Positions 1 to 10,329 of a stretch of DNA of 64,000 bases are shown piece by piece. Origin of the DNA: Paralichthys olivaceus. Its lineage: Eukaryota; Chordata; Actinopteri; Pleuronectiformes; Paralichthyidae. How positions within the stretch are numbered: the stretch's first letter is position 1; each line of letters starts with the position of its first letter. Made by a program: the position numbers and the translations under genes. The notes beneath the pieces were generated by a model that was not told the DNA's origin, searched no databases, and worked only from the letters and a program-made list of their open reading frames with translations. The stretch is taken from assembly GCF_024713975.1 (NCBI RefSeq), contig NC_091104.1:8885580-8949579 (forward strand), read 5' to 3'.

Positions 1-172
1 TGAACTCGCGTGGTGACCGTCTTTCTCTGAGCCCGTCCCCGGGTGAATGATGAGCACCAGGACGATGCCGACGATGACGGCGATGAAGGTCGTCCACAGG
101 TAGTAGGTGATGGTCAGGACTCCGAGCCGGCCGCTCGCCCTCGTGTCCATGGCTGATAGGCCGGACATAAGA
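1..172 (-). CDS. slc1a7: SLC1A (EAAT5-like) glutamate transporter, coding exon 3 (partial)
   Basis: Read on the minus strand, this exon follows an AG acceptor (complement of 173-174). It encodes a segment beginning LMSGLSAMDTRASGRLGVLT, then a hydrophobic transmembrane helix, then IIHPGTGSEKDGHH. This matches the SLC1A region with the 'SGLxxLD.. ASGRLG' loop and the 'HPG' after the third transmembrane helix. SLC1A proteins are sodium-coupled glutamate/aspartate transporters of the plasma membrane. Residue choices (GVLT..YYLWTTF.AVIVGI) recall EAAT5/SLC1A7, but teleosts carry additional EAAT paralogues, so the exact orthologue is uncertain. The exon is in phase with exon 2 (split Ser codon). 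It continues past the left edge of the window, so its 3' end is not seen. Confidence 0.85.
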
Positions 173-858
173 CTGGAGGGGAAAACAGGAGATGTCGAAA
201 AACTGTAAAATGCTTTGTTTCAGATTTCAGACTATTAGAGTTGCATGTGTTGATTAATTGTTCATTAGCCGCTTTAGAAAAAATTTAATTTTGGGGAATA
301 ATCAAGAAAAACATTCCAGTCTCAACAAAAGATCAGTTTGGAAGAAAAATAAATTTAAAAGACATATTCATGTTTTAATTTTGGGCATTACATACAAATT
401 TGATCAGTTGCAGATATATTCTTATCACATTATCTTAAAAGTTAATTACATTAAACTGAATATACTGGGAGAAGGAGAGAGTAATGTTTCCAGCAACAAA
501 TTCCAGACCAGATTCAACGTCAACTCATCTTGTCTAAACAAAGCATCATGAACTACCAGACACACCTCTCACCTCCGCCGTGTATATTTTCACTTCAATT
601 AGGAATCAATCAGGAAAACGTTGCAAAACACAGTTACACAAATGTCTTCATGCTTAATATCGCAAACAAAACACCCTGTACTTATGAACGGGATTGTGAG
701 TTTGATGGTAAATCTCTCAGTAGTGATGCATTCATAGTCTCCTCTATCTCCCTTATATCTTACCCATGACCAGAGCAAGATAGAAGGTGACAGTTTTATT
801 ATAACAGCTTCACAACGTGTTCATTCAAGTTCCTGATGCAGGGGAGAGTGTTTCTTAC
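173..858 (-). other. SLC1A intron 2
   Basis: The stretch lies between the exon 2 donor (GTAAG, complement near 854-858) and the exon 3 acceptor. It is AT-rich. The small open frames here have no family resemblance. I see nothing else in it. Confidence 0.75.
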
Positions 859-938
859 CTGGAGGTGATGAGCGGCAGAATCAACATCTTTAACATCCTC
901 ATCAGCAGCTCTCCAGGGAACGAGAAGTAGATCTTGGC
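859..938 (-). CDS. slc1a7: SLC1A (EAAT5-like) glutamate transporter, coding exon 2
   Basis: This 80-nt minus-strand exon encodes AKIYFSFPGELLMRMLKML followed by ILPLITS. That is the highly conserved SLC1A signature around transmembrane helix 2 ('FPGELLMRMLKMLxLPLI'). It starts after an AG acceptor and ends at a canonical GTAAG donor. Its reading phase fits exon 1 (codon boundary) and exon 3 (split Ser codon). The motif makes the family call strong; the paralogue call is weaker. Confidence 0.92.
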
Positions 939-2187
939 CTTTGTGAGAAGCAAAACGTATATATTTCCCTGTTGCAGAGTTTAGCATCATGTAACGACCA
1001 AATAAAAAAGGAAACAGGACCTGGGACAGTTTGTGCACTTCAACAACATACTTACAACATATACAATTTACAATGTTAGTAAAATAAATCAGATATTGAG
1101 CAGTTCCCTTTAGTTTATTATATTATTTTATATTATATGTTTTGCAGATACTGTCGATAATATCTATACTTACTGATAAAAAATTAATCTAAATTCTAAT
1201 GATTTTCTTATTTTTGTTGATATTTTAACAAGTGCATCAGTAAGGACCAATTTTGTTTTTGCTTGATCTTAAATTAAATATAACCCTGTTTTAAATTATT
1301 TTGCCAAATCATTTGTTTATTTGCCTCCTTTGAGTGTTGCTTGTGTCTAAATATATATTTCAGATTCCAGACCTTTATATTTTTTCACGCCAATATTTAT
1401 TTGCCTCAAACCTTAACAAATATGAATTTAAGTGGGGATTCAATACGATCAGGAAGTTGTCTTCAAAGGAAAGACATCCATGTCAAACATGTCAACTTGG
1501 TTATCAATGACTGATTCAACATGGTAAAAACATTATTGTTTGTATTCCCAACAATATTGGCAGGTATTTGCTCAGCAGATGAAGATTTTTACAGGATGTC
1601 TGCAAAGATACAAAGGTCAAAGGTTACTTAGCGCTTAGTGCGTGGGATGCTAATCGCTGACTAAGTCTGTTTCCAATTAGATCTTCTTACATCACAGTAA
1701 CATGATAGCAGGATTACATGTGGCCTCTACGAGACATTTAAACACTTCAAAATCAGTTGTTGAATAGGTGGAGAAAAAACTAATCAATGTAATTAATAAT
1801 GAAATGATAACATGAAGCTTTTAAACCCACAACAGATTTGCTTTGGGTGGAAACTGACATGTTAATACATTTGCCTTTTTTTTTTTTTACACAAATGTGT
1901 AAATGTGTATTCCTTCTCTTTGAGCTCAGTTTTGGTCTCCTCCTCCTGAGGGAAATATCAGCAGCTAAATTCATTATGTTCACCAGCTTGTTGCTAACTT
2001 TGTGTGTCTGACAGCTCTTTAGCAACTCTCTGTGGGTTCACCTCCTACATACAAGCAGTCATTGGTGTTAAAATATTAATGATGGTAGCTTAAACTCTTT
2101 CTCAGCCTCCTCTGGTAACTCTGGTTGCTCTGTTGTACCTGATACTTCACATCCTCACTGAACATCCATCCTTTTATTCATCCATAC
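939..2187 (-). other. SLC1A intron 1
   Basis: This is the AT-rich intron between coding exons 1 and 2. It contains a T12 homopolymer near 1868. No gene or clear transposon was recognised. Confidence 0.7.
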
Positions 2188-2352
2188 CTGTGTGGACAGG
2201 TTGAGCGACCGGAGGAGGAATCCGAGCACGCAGCCCGTCACCACGGCAAAGACTGAGAGAGTCAGAAGGCCATTCCTCTTGCAGTAGTCCTTCACGTACT
2301 CCCTGATTTTCCTTGACACCATGGTTTTCATGCATTTCTTCAGCCCCTCCAT
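2188..2352 (-). CDS. slc1a7: SLC1A (EAAT5-like) glutamate transporter, first coding exon
   Basis: The exon has 55 codons from ATG at 2352 (minus strand) to a GTATG donor after 2188. The product starts MEGLKKCMKTMVSRK. It then has a basic cytoplasmic segment (REYVKDYCKRNGLL) and the first transmembrane helix ending GCVLGFLLRSLNLSTQ. The 'CxRNGLLxLSV..VxxGCxLGFxLR' pattern is that of EAAT5 N-termini. The open frame extends upstream to 2592, but that extension has no SLC1A resemblance. M1 or M11 (ATG at 2322) gives a normal N-terminus; I chose M1 because it keeps the lysine-rich tail. The gene reads away from the IGL array. Confidence 0.85.
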
Positions 2353-4126
2353 CCAGATACAGTATCGGTCGGCTTCCCCCCCTCCCCCCTGAGCGACTAC
2401 AGATGTCCGGATCTCCCAGTTGAGTTGAGTGAGGTAGATCAGTGTGCGTCCCACAAGATATGAGGCGGAGGACAGAATCAGATCCAGTGGGGCTCCTGTC
2501 TCGCACTGAATGAACTCACCCAGTCTGAGAGAGGAAGCGTTAACTAATTGATTCCTGGTAAAGTGCAGCCTGCAAGGATTATCCCTATCCAATGGTAACA
2601 GTCTCCTTCACAGCCACTCAGGCTCATTTAAGAGGCTCAAGAATAAGGCACTGATGAGCTCCTCCATTGATAGATCATTGTGAGCTGTCACTACCCACCC
2701 CCAATTCATCCCATTTTTCTCTGGATACTCCAGCTTCCTCCAAAAATCCAAAGACATGCAGATCTGGTTTCGATCCAGACTGGCAGTAGGTGAGAATGGT
2801 TTGTCTCTGCATGTTGATCCTGTGATACACTGGTGACCTGTGCAGACTGGGATTGTCTTCAAATTTAAACTGCCTTAGATTTTTGCTATGTTTTTTCAAT
2901 CCGGGTTTTTTGCTTGTTTTTTGTTGTTGTTGCTTTTCTTTCATTGATTTAATCCTAGCTTCTGTTGTACACTTAGTTTGGACAGTATGCAAGTATCCAT
3001 ATATTCATATGCATTGATATTTGTTATTATAAAATAGTTCCTTTTATTTTTCCTTTCAGGTTGCCTTTAAAAACACTGGCAACTGACAAGAGTTGAAGAG
3101 TGCAGAACATCTATCTATCTTATTGCATAAATAACCGCTGCAACATTTGTTGTTTTCCACAGATGCACAGTGACATCCACTGTGTAACAGTGAAGAACCT
3201 GAACTGTGCAGGCGGGATTACTAGAGGGCAGACGTAAAGGTAAGGACATGTCCAACTCTTTGTAGTCCTTTTGATCTGAGCATGACGTTAGGCTGTGTCA
3301 TGTGCTCAGGGGTCAGGCCGTGTACTAACAGGCCTTAGCGTCAGGACTTGGCATTTTACCGGGTGAATAATTCCTCTCTGGCCCAGAGAAGCAGCCTTAA
3401 GCAAACCTGAAGTCGCCGGCGTGACCTTGCACCAAGCAGGCTGGTGAGAGAAGTGTGTTTGAGACATTACCACAGCCAGAAATGGCATGGGTTAACTGCA
3501 CTTTTTCTCTCTCTAAAAAGGTGGAATTAGAGTTTCTTGCATATAATTGTTTATAAAAGGTAAAGCTGATAAAGCTGTGAAAAGAAATGATGGCATGCCA
3601 GTGTTGTCAGTCGTCCAAGATGTCTGTCTTATTCTCGTGTGTTGTTTGCATGCCTTGTTAATTCTGTAGTCGCCCTTCGTCTGCTGATGTCACCGTGTCC
3701 ATCCTGACCTGGGAACAGATCCAAAGTTGACTCTCTCCTATGCAACAGTGTCTGTGCCTACGTCACCTGTAACCAATCCAATAACATTTAATCCTTGCCT
3801 TGAACAATGCACGCAGCAACATCAAGGAACAGAAGAAAAGAAGAGGACACTTTATCTCTGTTTGTTTGCAAACCAAAATATGTATTCTCGAACCATGTGC
3901 TTGCATTAAAAAACAGTTACCCAAATATAAACTTAATTCTGTTTCTTTGTTTCTTTGTCAACATGATCAAACAAAAACTAATGAAATGATTTCCACAAAC
4001 TTTGTTCAATTAAATAAAAATGTGGTTTTGTAAGGGACCAGTTGAACTTTGGTTGAAGTACTGCATTTTAGTTTTACATCCATCTACATGTTGAGAAGCC
4101 GCTGGGTATAATAAATAGCAATGGTA
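2353..4126. other. Intergenic region between SLC1A gene and IGL array
   Basis: This holds the 5' flank of the SLC1A gene and unique sequence up to where array homology begins (about 4127). Apart from the dispersed-repeat fragment at about 2700-2866 I recognise nothing. The short open frames at 3306-3488 and 3727-4033 lack family features. Confidence 0.6.
2700..2866 (-). repeat. Fragment of a common teleost dispersed repeat
   Basis: The stretch reads like a decayed copy of an interspersed repeat found widely in fish genomes. Recognisable blocks are 'tctggatactccagcttcct', 'ccaaagacatgcag', 'gtgagaatggtttgtctct' and 'cctgtgatacactggtgacc'. I recognise the motifs from memory and cannot name the transposon family with certainty. 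A repeat-library search would settle it. Confidence 0.5.
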
Positions 4127-4392
4127 TTATTTCAAAATCTAGAACAAGAAACTGGAACTTTTGGTTTGGACTGATGTAAGGTGCCAGGTTATGTCAGTAG
4201 CTTCAGAGAGGGAACTGAATGAAGTTAGTTCAAAATGAGAAGTGTGTGTGGGCTTTGTTTCAGTTAAGATTCTTCTGCTTGAAGACTCGTGTGTTGTGTT
4301 CACTGGACCAGTTATTCTCTGTGCAGCTGCAGTGGACCAGTTTCACTTCAGTCAAACTGAGGGAGGTTTTTGTACGACTCTAAATCACTGTG

Positions 4393-4846
4393 TGAACGTG
4401 TAATCGCTATGATAGCCGAGACAGTAATAATCTCCAACATCTTCAGCCTGAACACCACTGATAGTTAAGGTGTAACTAGAACCAGATCTACTGCCACTGA
4501 ATCGAGACGGAGTTCCTGAATAACGAGTTGATGCAGAATATATAAGAAGCTTGGGAGCCTGTCCAGGTTTCTGAAGGTACCAACTGAGATCAGCACCAAT
4601 ATCTGAACTCCCTCTGGCTCCGATGTTCACAGTCCCTCCAAGACTAACAGACTTGACTGTGTCGGTCTGAGTCAGAAAATTGTTGGCAGCAGACTCTGAA
4701 ATCAGAAATGAATGAAAGAGCATCAGAGGAAAGAGTTCCAACAGCCTGTGGAGGAAAATAAAGACAACACATTAACACCATGTTCAAAATCTCTCACCCT
4801 GACTCAGAAAAACCATCATGACACTCAGAGTTACTGTCAACATCAT
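4393..4846 (-). CDS. IGL variable segment VA1 (L3/F-like, family A)
   Basis: Germline light-chain V gene. The leader exon (4798-4846) encodes [16 protein letters not shown], with a GTGAG donor. The 102-bp intron ends at TTTCAG, and the V exon (4393-4695) opens [16 protein letters not shown]. Framework marks include [35 protein letters not shown] and [12 protein letters not shown]1 core is SDIGAD, CDR2 is SAS, CDR3 germline end is LGYHSDYTF. The RSS at 4365-4392 is CACAGTG, a 12-bp spacer and ACAAAAACC (minus strand). The first disulfide cysteine is missing: framework 1 reads [10 protein letters not shown] where a Cys would stand in place of Ala, as in all VA copies. An octamer-like TTTTGCAT lies upstream near 4933-4940. 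No JA lies next to it, but it could join JB1 by inversion. Its upstream flank lacks about 146 bp found in most units. Confidence 0.93.
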
Positions 4847-5527
4847 CCTGATGCAGTTTTCTGTGCGAGTGCGTGAAAACTGCTCGGACTCTGTGTGACT
4901 TTAACTCTGAGGAGCAGCGATGCATACAATTCATGCAAAATACATTTGAGTACACCTGTCTTGATGAAACCCAGAGGAAGAGGTGAGGTTGAGTGAGAAC
5001 ATGTGGACATCACATGAAGGAACTTTCACTTCTGGTTCTGACTTTGAAACGTTCTGGTCTGCACACATGGGAGAAGTTTGTCTTCAAGGCTTTTTACTGT
5101 CTCTTCATGTCTATAAGTAGATGCACACTGCCCTCTGCTGACACTTCACCATCATCAATAACTCCATCATGGTTGAGACTGATTTGGTTTTCTGTCCTTG
5201 TTCAATCTATCATCACCGTGTACATCAGTCATTTCATTCAGCTCTGATATCAGGGAAAGAAGTCAGTAAGTACACGTCATCTAACCTCAGTGACCCCAGA
5301 CCTCTGTTTTATTGAAGTACTCTCCCCCTCTGAGAATACTCTGAGTATCAATAAGACTTGATGTGACAGTGAAGTCTACGAGTATCAGTCTCATTTGATT
5401 GCTCTGTAAAAAACTAAAGTTTAACATGTACAGTTCCAATAAAACTGAGCAAAGTGCGTCTGCTAATGAAGATAAAACCATGTGAATAAAAAGAGCTGCA
5501 AAATGCATCATGAGGCCTAAAGAGACC

Positions 5528-5866
5528 TTAGTTAGATAGACTGTCTATATGAACACAGTCTGGTTGCTATATAATGATATATAAGGTCTATATAGATATA
5601 CATGCAATCTGTTGACTAAATAATTTATTTCTCATATAATCTATGTTTAATATAATAATATATGATTCACGTATGTATATACAGTCTACATAAAGATGTT
5701 GACAGTCTATATGAAATATGTAGAATATATAGACTATCACTATAAATAAATGTCTTTAAAAACTGTTTATACAAAGATAAAGTCCACAAACAATGTATAT
5801 AATGATTATATACAACTTATGGAATGCACCTTGCTCTATAAAGGATTTTTGAATATACTACAAATA
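5528..5866. repeat. AT-rich satellite-like block, unit 1
   Basis: An AT-rich stretch with degenerate recurrences of 'agtctatat', 'tctatatagatatac' and 'ataatatatg', lying between VA1 and VB1. The same block recurs in units 2, 3, 5, 6 and 7. It is deleted in units 4 and 8, and an expanded version lies at the right array edge. Confidence 0.7.
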
Positions 5867-6228
5867 CATCATGAATGTATTGACTGTAATTACTGCACTT
5901 GAGAAAAATCTATGTTGTACATATTTAGAAATATCCCACTGACACTCCTGTGGAAAATCAGAGAATAAGTAAAGCTTGTGGTAAAATGATATTCAAATAT
6001 TACAAACTGGTCATTCATTTGTAGTAATAAATGGATGTAGTCAGTAAAAGCAACTTTTTAAGAGTTTCATCTTAGGTCTGAAAGTGTGTGATTGTGAATG
6101 TTGTGCTTGGTGAGGTTCCTGTCAGTCTCTGTGTTCACTGGTCTGTGTCACACTCTCTTCCTGCTGTAACAGCTCAGTGTCTCTGCCTCTGACTGAGGGA
6201 GGTTTTTGTACGACTGTGATTCACTGTG

Positions 6229-6688
6229 TCAACACTCCACTGCCATGATCAGTGAGACAGTAATAATCTCCAACATCTTCACTCTGAACTCCACTGATGG
6301 TCAAAGAGAAGTCAGTTCTGCTTCCACTGCCACTAAACCGAGCTGGTGCTCCTGAATATCTATTGGTCGCTCTGTATATTAGGAGCTTTGGAGTCTGTCC
6401 AGGTTTCTGCTGGTACCAGGACATACATGGTTGACTATAACACGTTCCAACATTGGAATTGGTTTTACAGGTCAGAGTGACAGTGGATCCTGGAGTAAAG
6501 GTCATGACTGGAGGCTGAGTCACAGTCACCTGGCCGCTGCATCCTGCAGACAAACACAAATCATACAAGTCTCAGCGGAGGTGAAGAGAGAGAACAGGCA
6601 GCGCATCACGTCTGAAATGTTGCTGAGTGACTGAACCTGTGAAGCTGCAGCAGGCCAGCGTCCAGATGAGGAGGGCGATGAGAGTCAT
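6229..6688 (-). CDS. IGL variable segment VB1 (L1/G-like, family B)
   Basis: Germline V gene. The leader exon (6637-6688) encodes [18 protein letters not shown] 93-bp intron follows, then the V exon (6229-6543) opening [12 protein letters not shown]. Both disulfide cysteines are present (TLTCKT and DYYC), with [15 protein letters not shown] and [14 protein letters not shown]1 holds two more cysteines (GTCYSQPC), which could form a loop disulfide. CDR3 germline end is LTDHGSGV, unlike most VB copies and like VA3. The RSS at 6201-6228 has a 12-bp spacer. Upstream on the minus strand lie TATA-like TTTATA (6741-6750) and octamer-like CTTTGCAT (6780-6787). The gene lies 0.6 kb from JB1 in the opposite orientation, so joining requires inversion of about 1.1 kb. 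Confidence 0.95.
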
Positions 6689-6779
6689 GGTGGTTGTGGT
6701 CGACTGACGGGTCTGAGTCCTGCAGAGCTGAAGTCACAGGACTATAAAGCTTCTCGGTTCAGTGGAGGATCAGCTGACG

Positions 6780-6787
6780 ATGCAAAG
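6780..6787 (-). promoter_or_regulatory. Octamer-like element of VB1 promoter
   Basis: CTTTGCAT on the minus strand matches the Ig octamer ATTTGCAT at 7 of 8 positions. It sits about 40 bp upstream of a TTTATA motif and about 92 bp from the VB1 start codon. The same arrangement recurs at each VB gene (for example 15413-15420). It matches the known layout of Ig V promoters bound by Oct factors. Confidence 0.55.
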
Positions 6788-6942
6788 CCTCCTCTCTATG
6801 GAAATGATTCCTCTGCTCTGAGCGGACTGAAGGTGACGTGGGACACAAACTCAGGAGCGTTACTGTTTGGATTTACACTAAATATGAAGAAGCACAATTG
6901 AGGGTCATCAGCATCTGGATTCAAATTGTGTCACTTTCATTG

Positions 6943-6950
6943 ATGCAAAT
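6943..6950 (+). promoter_or_regulatory. Perfect octamer ATGCAAAT between VB1 and JB1
   Basis: This is an exact Ig octamer, in the direction of J and C. It lies between the divergently placed VB and JB and is conserved in other units. It could serve germline J-C transcription, or act as a distal element for VB. In unit 7 (47367-47374) it is changed to ATTCAAAT. Confidence 0.4.
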
Positions 6951-7288
6951 ATGTTTATTTCATTCCCTTGAATTACAGAGTGAGTAGAAGTACAATAGAA
7001 CTTTAAAAGCTTTTTGTTTAAATTGTGTTTTTCAAATTCTGTTGAGGTTTCCTGTTTGTTTTACAGATTTTAAATGATGTTAAACTATTTTGAAGTATTA
7101 ATTTATGACAAAGTTAAATCAACTGTTTGTGTCTCAATGTTTAGAAGTAACAAAAATGATTGAAATTATTTCAAATCATGATGAAATGTCAGGCCACATT
7201 AGCTCAATATAAATATGAAGTGTCAATTGTGTAGTTTTACCATAAAAAGTGAATCTTCAGTGGACAGACTGTTGTTCACGGTGCAGGA

Positions 7289-7365
7289 GGTTTTTGTACG
7301 AGCACCTAATGAGTCTGTATCACTGTGGTACACTTTCGGTGGAGGAACCAAACTCGTCAGTGACT
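7289..7365 (+). CDS. JB1 joining segment with 23-RSS
   Basis: The nonamer GGTTTTTGT is at 7289-7297, followed by a 23-bp spacer and the heptamer CACTGTG at 7321-7327. The J coding part (7328-7365, 38 nt) encodes [12 protein letters not shown] and ends at a GTAAGT donor in a split codon. It has the canonical FGXG motif. It splices to CB1 at 8147 (split Leu codon, giving SDLGVVRP). Confidence 0.93.
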
Positions 7366-8146
7366 GTAAGTACCAGAGATTTTGACTTTGTGCAATAATA
7401 ACTTTGATCTAATAATGAAGAAGAATTTGATCAAGTTCAGAGATTGACTGGCTGATAATTTTGTTGAGTTTTGATCAATCAGAGTTAATCTCATATCCTG
7501 AGAAAAAGAAATGCTGATCAATATTTATTGATTGTAATGAATTTCTGTAGATTATTACATTTATAGAAACATACAAAAACAAATGTTTCATCTATTTTCA
7601 TGTTCACTAATGATTTGAATTCACATGTGTAGAACATTTTAAAATAGAATTTGCTCAAGCTTCAAACTGAATCACAAAGTGTTTCAAATGTTTACTTTGA
7701 AATGATCAAACATATTCTGGCACAAAAATCTGATGTTGAACACAAACAGGATTTTATCAGTAAATGCAGCTCAGCTTTGTGTTCACGGTTCATGTGGTGA
7801 AAAGGAAGTGAAAGAAACAGACGACAACGGTTTGAACTGTTTTCACACCAGTGTTTCAGCTCTGTGACTTCAAACAGAAGAAAATCATCTCAGGGACGAG
7901 TTCTTCACTGTCACACGTTGAGAAACAGACATGAAGACGTCATCAATAATCATCAATAATCATTATCAGTGAACCTTCTCAGCCACATTGACACTTGAAC
8001 CCTGCGGCTGATGGTCTGACACTGAGTGAAGATGTTAAACAGTAGAAGTTCTTCTGTTTTATTTTATAACGTGCAAGAAATCACCTGGACGTCATTTTGC
8101 TTCATCCTCATCCCTTTGTCTTTTCTCCCCCCTCTCTCTCCTCCAG
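7366..8146 (+). other. JB1-CB1 intron
   Basis: A 781-bp intron. It contains the tandem short repeat 'catcaataat' (about 7941-7960) next to a CRE-like 'gacgtcat', and a polypyrimidine tract before the acceptor. It could hold an intronic enhancer, by analogy with mammalian kappa, but nothing here proves that. Confidence 0.5.
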
Positions 8147-8469
8147 TGGGTGTGGTGCGGCCCACCCTGACCGTCCTCCCCCCCTCCAGTGCAGAGCTGC
8201 AGCAGGGCAGTGCCACTCTGGTGTGTCTGGCCAGCGGGGGCTTCCCCTCGGCCTGGAGCCTGGGCTGGAAGGTGGGGGGCAGCAGCAGCTCCTCGGGGGC
8301 GTCTCACAGCCTAGAGGTCCTGGGGAAGGACGGCCACTACAGCTGGAGCAGCACCCTGAGCCTCCCTGTGGAGCAGTGGAGCAAGGCGGCCTCAGTGAGC
8401 TGTGAGGCCAGTCTGAACGGACAGAGCCCTGTCACTCAAACCCTGGACCCTGACCGCTGCTCGGAGTAG
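8147..8469 (+). CDS. CB1 light-chain constant exon (L1/G-like)
   Basis: A single C-domain exon encoding 106 residues after the split codon. It starts [20 protein letters not shown], the typical teleost L1 opening. The intradomain disulfide cysteines are in TLVCLAS and SVSCEAS, with the C-domain tryptophan in LGWKVGG and [11 protein letters not shown] downstream. It ends DPDRCSE, whose Cys would pair with the heavy chain. The acceptor is CTCCAG. A polyadenylation signal AATAAA lies at 8614-8619, with a second near 8672. This copy carries SHSLEV where most have SHSPEV, a variant shared with CB3. Confidence 0.96.
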
Positions 8470-9847
8470 AGAGACGACAGGATGGAGTCATTGTGCTCTA
8501 CTGTGGGTCTGTTTGATTTACGTGTGTTCTACTGCAGCTCTGCACGTCTTCATATCTTTGCTTCAACATATTATCACAGTTCAATGTTGTATTGTGCTAC
8601 TTTTTAAACAAGAATAAATATTTCATGTCATATGTCATTTGTTTTTCACATTTCTATTCTTACTTTACTGAAATAAAAGAAATCATCACTAACATCTGCT
8701 TCTGTTTTATTTCTTCTGCAAGATATTAATGTAAATCTGTGTTTTACTTCCACTTATAAGATAATTTCTCTTGTGTGGATCTGCATGAAAACCATGTTCC
8801 TCACTTCTGAGATGAACAATTCACTTCATTCAAATTATAAAAATCACATATTTCATTAGTTTGTAGGACTTTCCTCATAATTCATATTATTGTCAACAAA
8901 AGTGTCACAAGTAAAAACTTCAAATGAAACCTGAGAAGTTAGAGGGAGATGACACATTTAGCATAAGAGTTATTTAGATATTTAGTTCCATCCATGTTCT
9001 GATGTGTGAGTGCTTAATGGTAAAACACCTTTGAATGTGTGATTATAATATTCATCATATCACTATTTAATAAAGTTTAACAGAATCTAAATGACAATTA
9101 AAGTCGACAAACAAACATTTAGTCATCAAATGAAATTGATTAATAACCAGAACTTTCTGATTATTCTTGTTTTAAACTTGTTGGTTGTATCATCTCAATG
9201 TGTTTATAATACATCGTACACATCACTACATATATTCTCTGTGTTCACTGTAGTTTTCTGTTAGAGCTCATTCTGTAGAGCAACTAGTTGACGCAGGTTT
9301 TTCACGATACAGCTCCGTTTACAACACGTGCAACTCGGCCGGTCGACGCAGCGTTCACTGCTCCGCCAGAGAATCACCATGAAAAATCATTTGTGGGACT
9401 CCAGGGGCGTTTCAAGGGACTTTAGGGGCCTCGGGCAAAAGGGACCTGGGGGAGCCTGCATTGAATCAAACACCCCCCTACAAAGAAACACATGAACCAC
9501 ATCATTACAATCTTCAAACTAATCTTTTCTCATCAATATTAAAAGTGCAGACCCGTGCATCCACGTAAATGATAGTGAAGCAATAAAGTTTAACTTCAAA
9601 CCTCCCCCCCACCATCTCAGGCTCATCTTACACACACATTTAGACGTTCAAGTCTTCAACCAATCATCTAAAAGGACAACGTTGGTTGCATGGGGCCTTG
9701 TTTGTTGATTTATGAACATTTAAAACTTTAGTTTAGTTTGTTTCAGTTAAGATTCTTCTGCTTGAAGACTCGTGTGTTGTGTTCACTGGACCAGTTATTC
9801 TCTGTGCAGCTGCAGTGGACCAGTTTCACTTCAATCAAACTGAGGGA
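8470..9847. other. CB1 3' region and spacer to VA2
   Basis: The 3' UTR is followed by AT-rich spacer. It holds a kappaB-like AGGACTTTCC at 8865-8874, which recurs 3' of each CB, and a GC-richer block at about 9290-9480. That block is found only in long units. Confidence 0.6.
9290..9480. repeat. Possible transposon remnant in long-unit spacer (copy 1)
   Basis: A GC-rich block with 'ggggcgtttcaagggacttt' and 'ggggcctcgggcaaaaggga', embedded in AT-rich spacer. The wording resembles dispersed-repeat fragments seen in fish genomes; I cannot assign a family. Copies lie at about 22920-23125, 31160-31365 and 49700-49905. Confidence 0.35.
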
Positions 9848-9875
9848 GGTTTTTGTACGACTCTAAATCACTGTG

Positions 9876-10329
9876 TGAACATTCCACTGCCATGAGCACC
9901 AAGACAGTAATAATCTCCAACATCTTCAGCCTGAACACCACTGATAGTTAAGGTGTAACTAGAACCAGATCTACTGCCACTGAATCGAGACGGAGTTCCT
10001 GAATTAAGAGTTGATGTTGTGTATATAAGAAGCTTGGGAGCCTGTCCAGGTTTCTGAAGGTACCAACTGAGATCAGCACCAATATTTGAACTCCCTCTGG
10101 CTCCGATGTTCACAGTCCCTCCAAGTCTAACAGACTTGACTGTGTCGGTCTGAGTCAGAAAATTGTTGGCAGCAGACTCTGAAATCAGAAATGAATGAAA
10201 GAGCATCAGAGGAAAGAGTTCCAACAGCCTGTGGAGGAAAATAAAGACAACACATTAACACCATGTTCAAAATCTCTCACCCTGACTCAGAAAAACCAAC
10301 ATGACACTCAGAGTTACTGTCAACATCAT
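9876..10329 (-). CDS. IGL variable segment VA2 (family A), next to JA1
   Basis: Leader exon 10281-10329 ([16 protein letters not shown]), V exon 9876-10178, RSS 9848-9875 intact. CDR1 is SNIGAD, CDR2 TTS, CDR3 end LGAHGSGMF. Framework 1 reads VRLGG and the Cys23 site is Ala. The upstream flank differs from that of VA1-type copies; an octamer-like ATGCAAAC lies near 10426. VA genes beside JA (VA2, 5, 7, 11) share this flank type. Almost identical to VA7. Confidence 0.93.

Noticed and set aside
2353-2592. Longer SLC1A start (MDRDNPCRLH)
   Set aside because: The added 80 residues do not resemble SLC1A N-termini. Starting at 2352 gives a normal length.
4696-4741. Hydrophobic start [12 protein letters not shown] in frame with VA genes, as a single-exon leader
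   Set aside because: It is the end of the leader intron. A proper leader exon with ATG, GTGAG donor and matching phase lies upstream, and TTTCAG precedes ESAAN.
5287-5511. 74-codon minus-strand frame (MMHFAALFIH) repeated in several units
   Set aside because: No domain, located in spacer, and repeated only because the units are duplicated. It is interrupted or altered in others.
8026-8146. Upstream extension of CB open frames (starting MKMLNSRSS)
   Set aside because: This is intron read through in frame. The CTCCAG acceptor and J-C phase place the exon start at 8147, and likewise in other copies.
8092-8307. Antisense and alternate-frame open frames over CB and CA exons
   Set aside because: They are shadows of GC-rich constant exons, with arginine/proline-rich translations of no known family.
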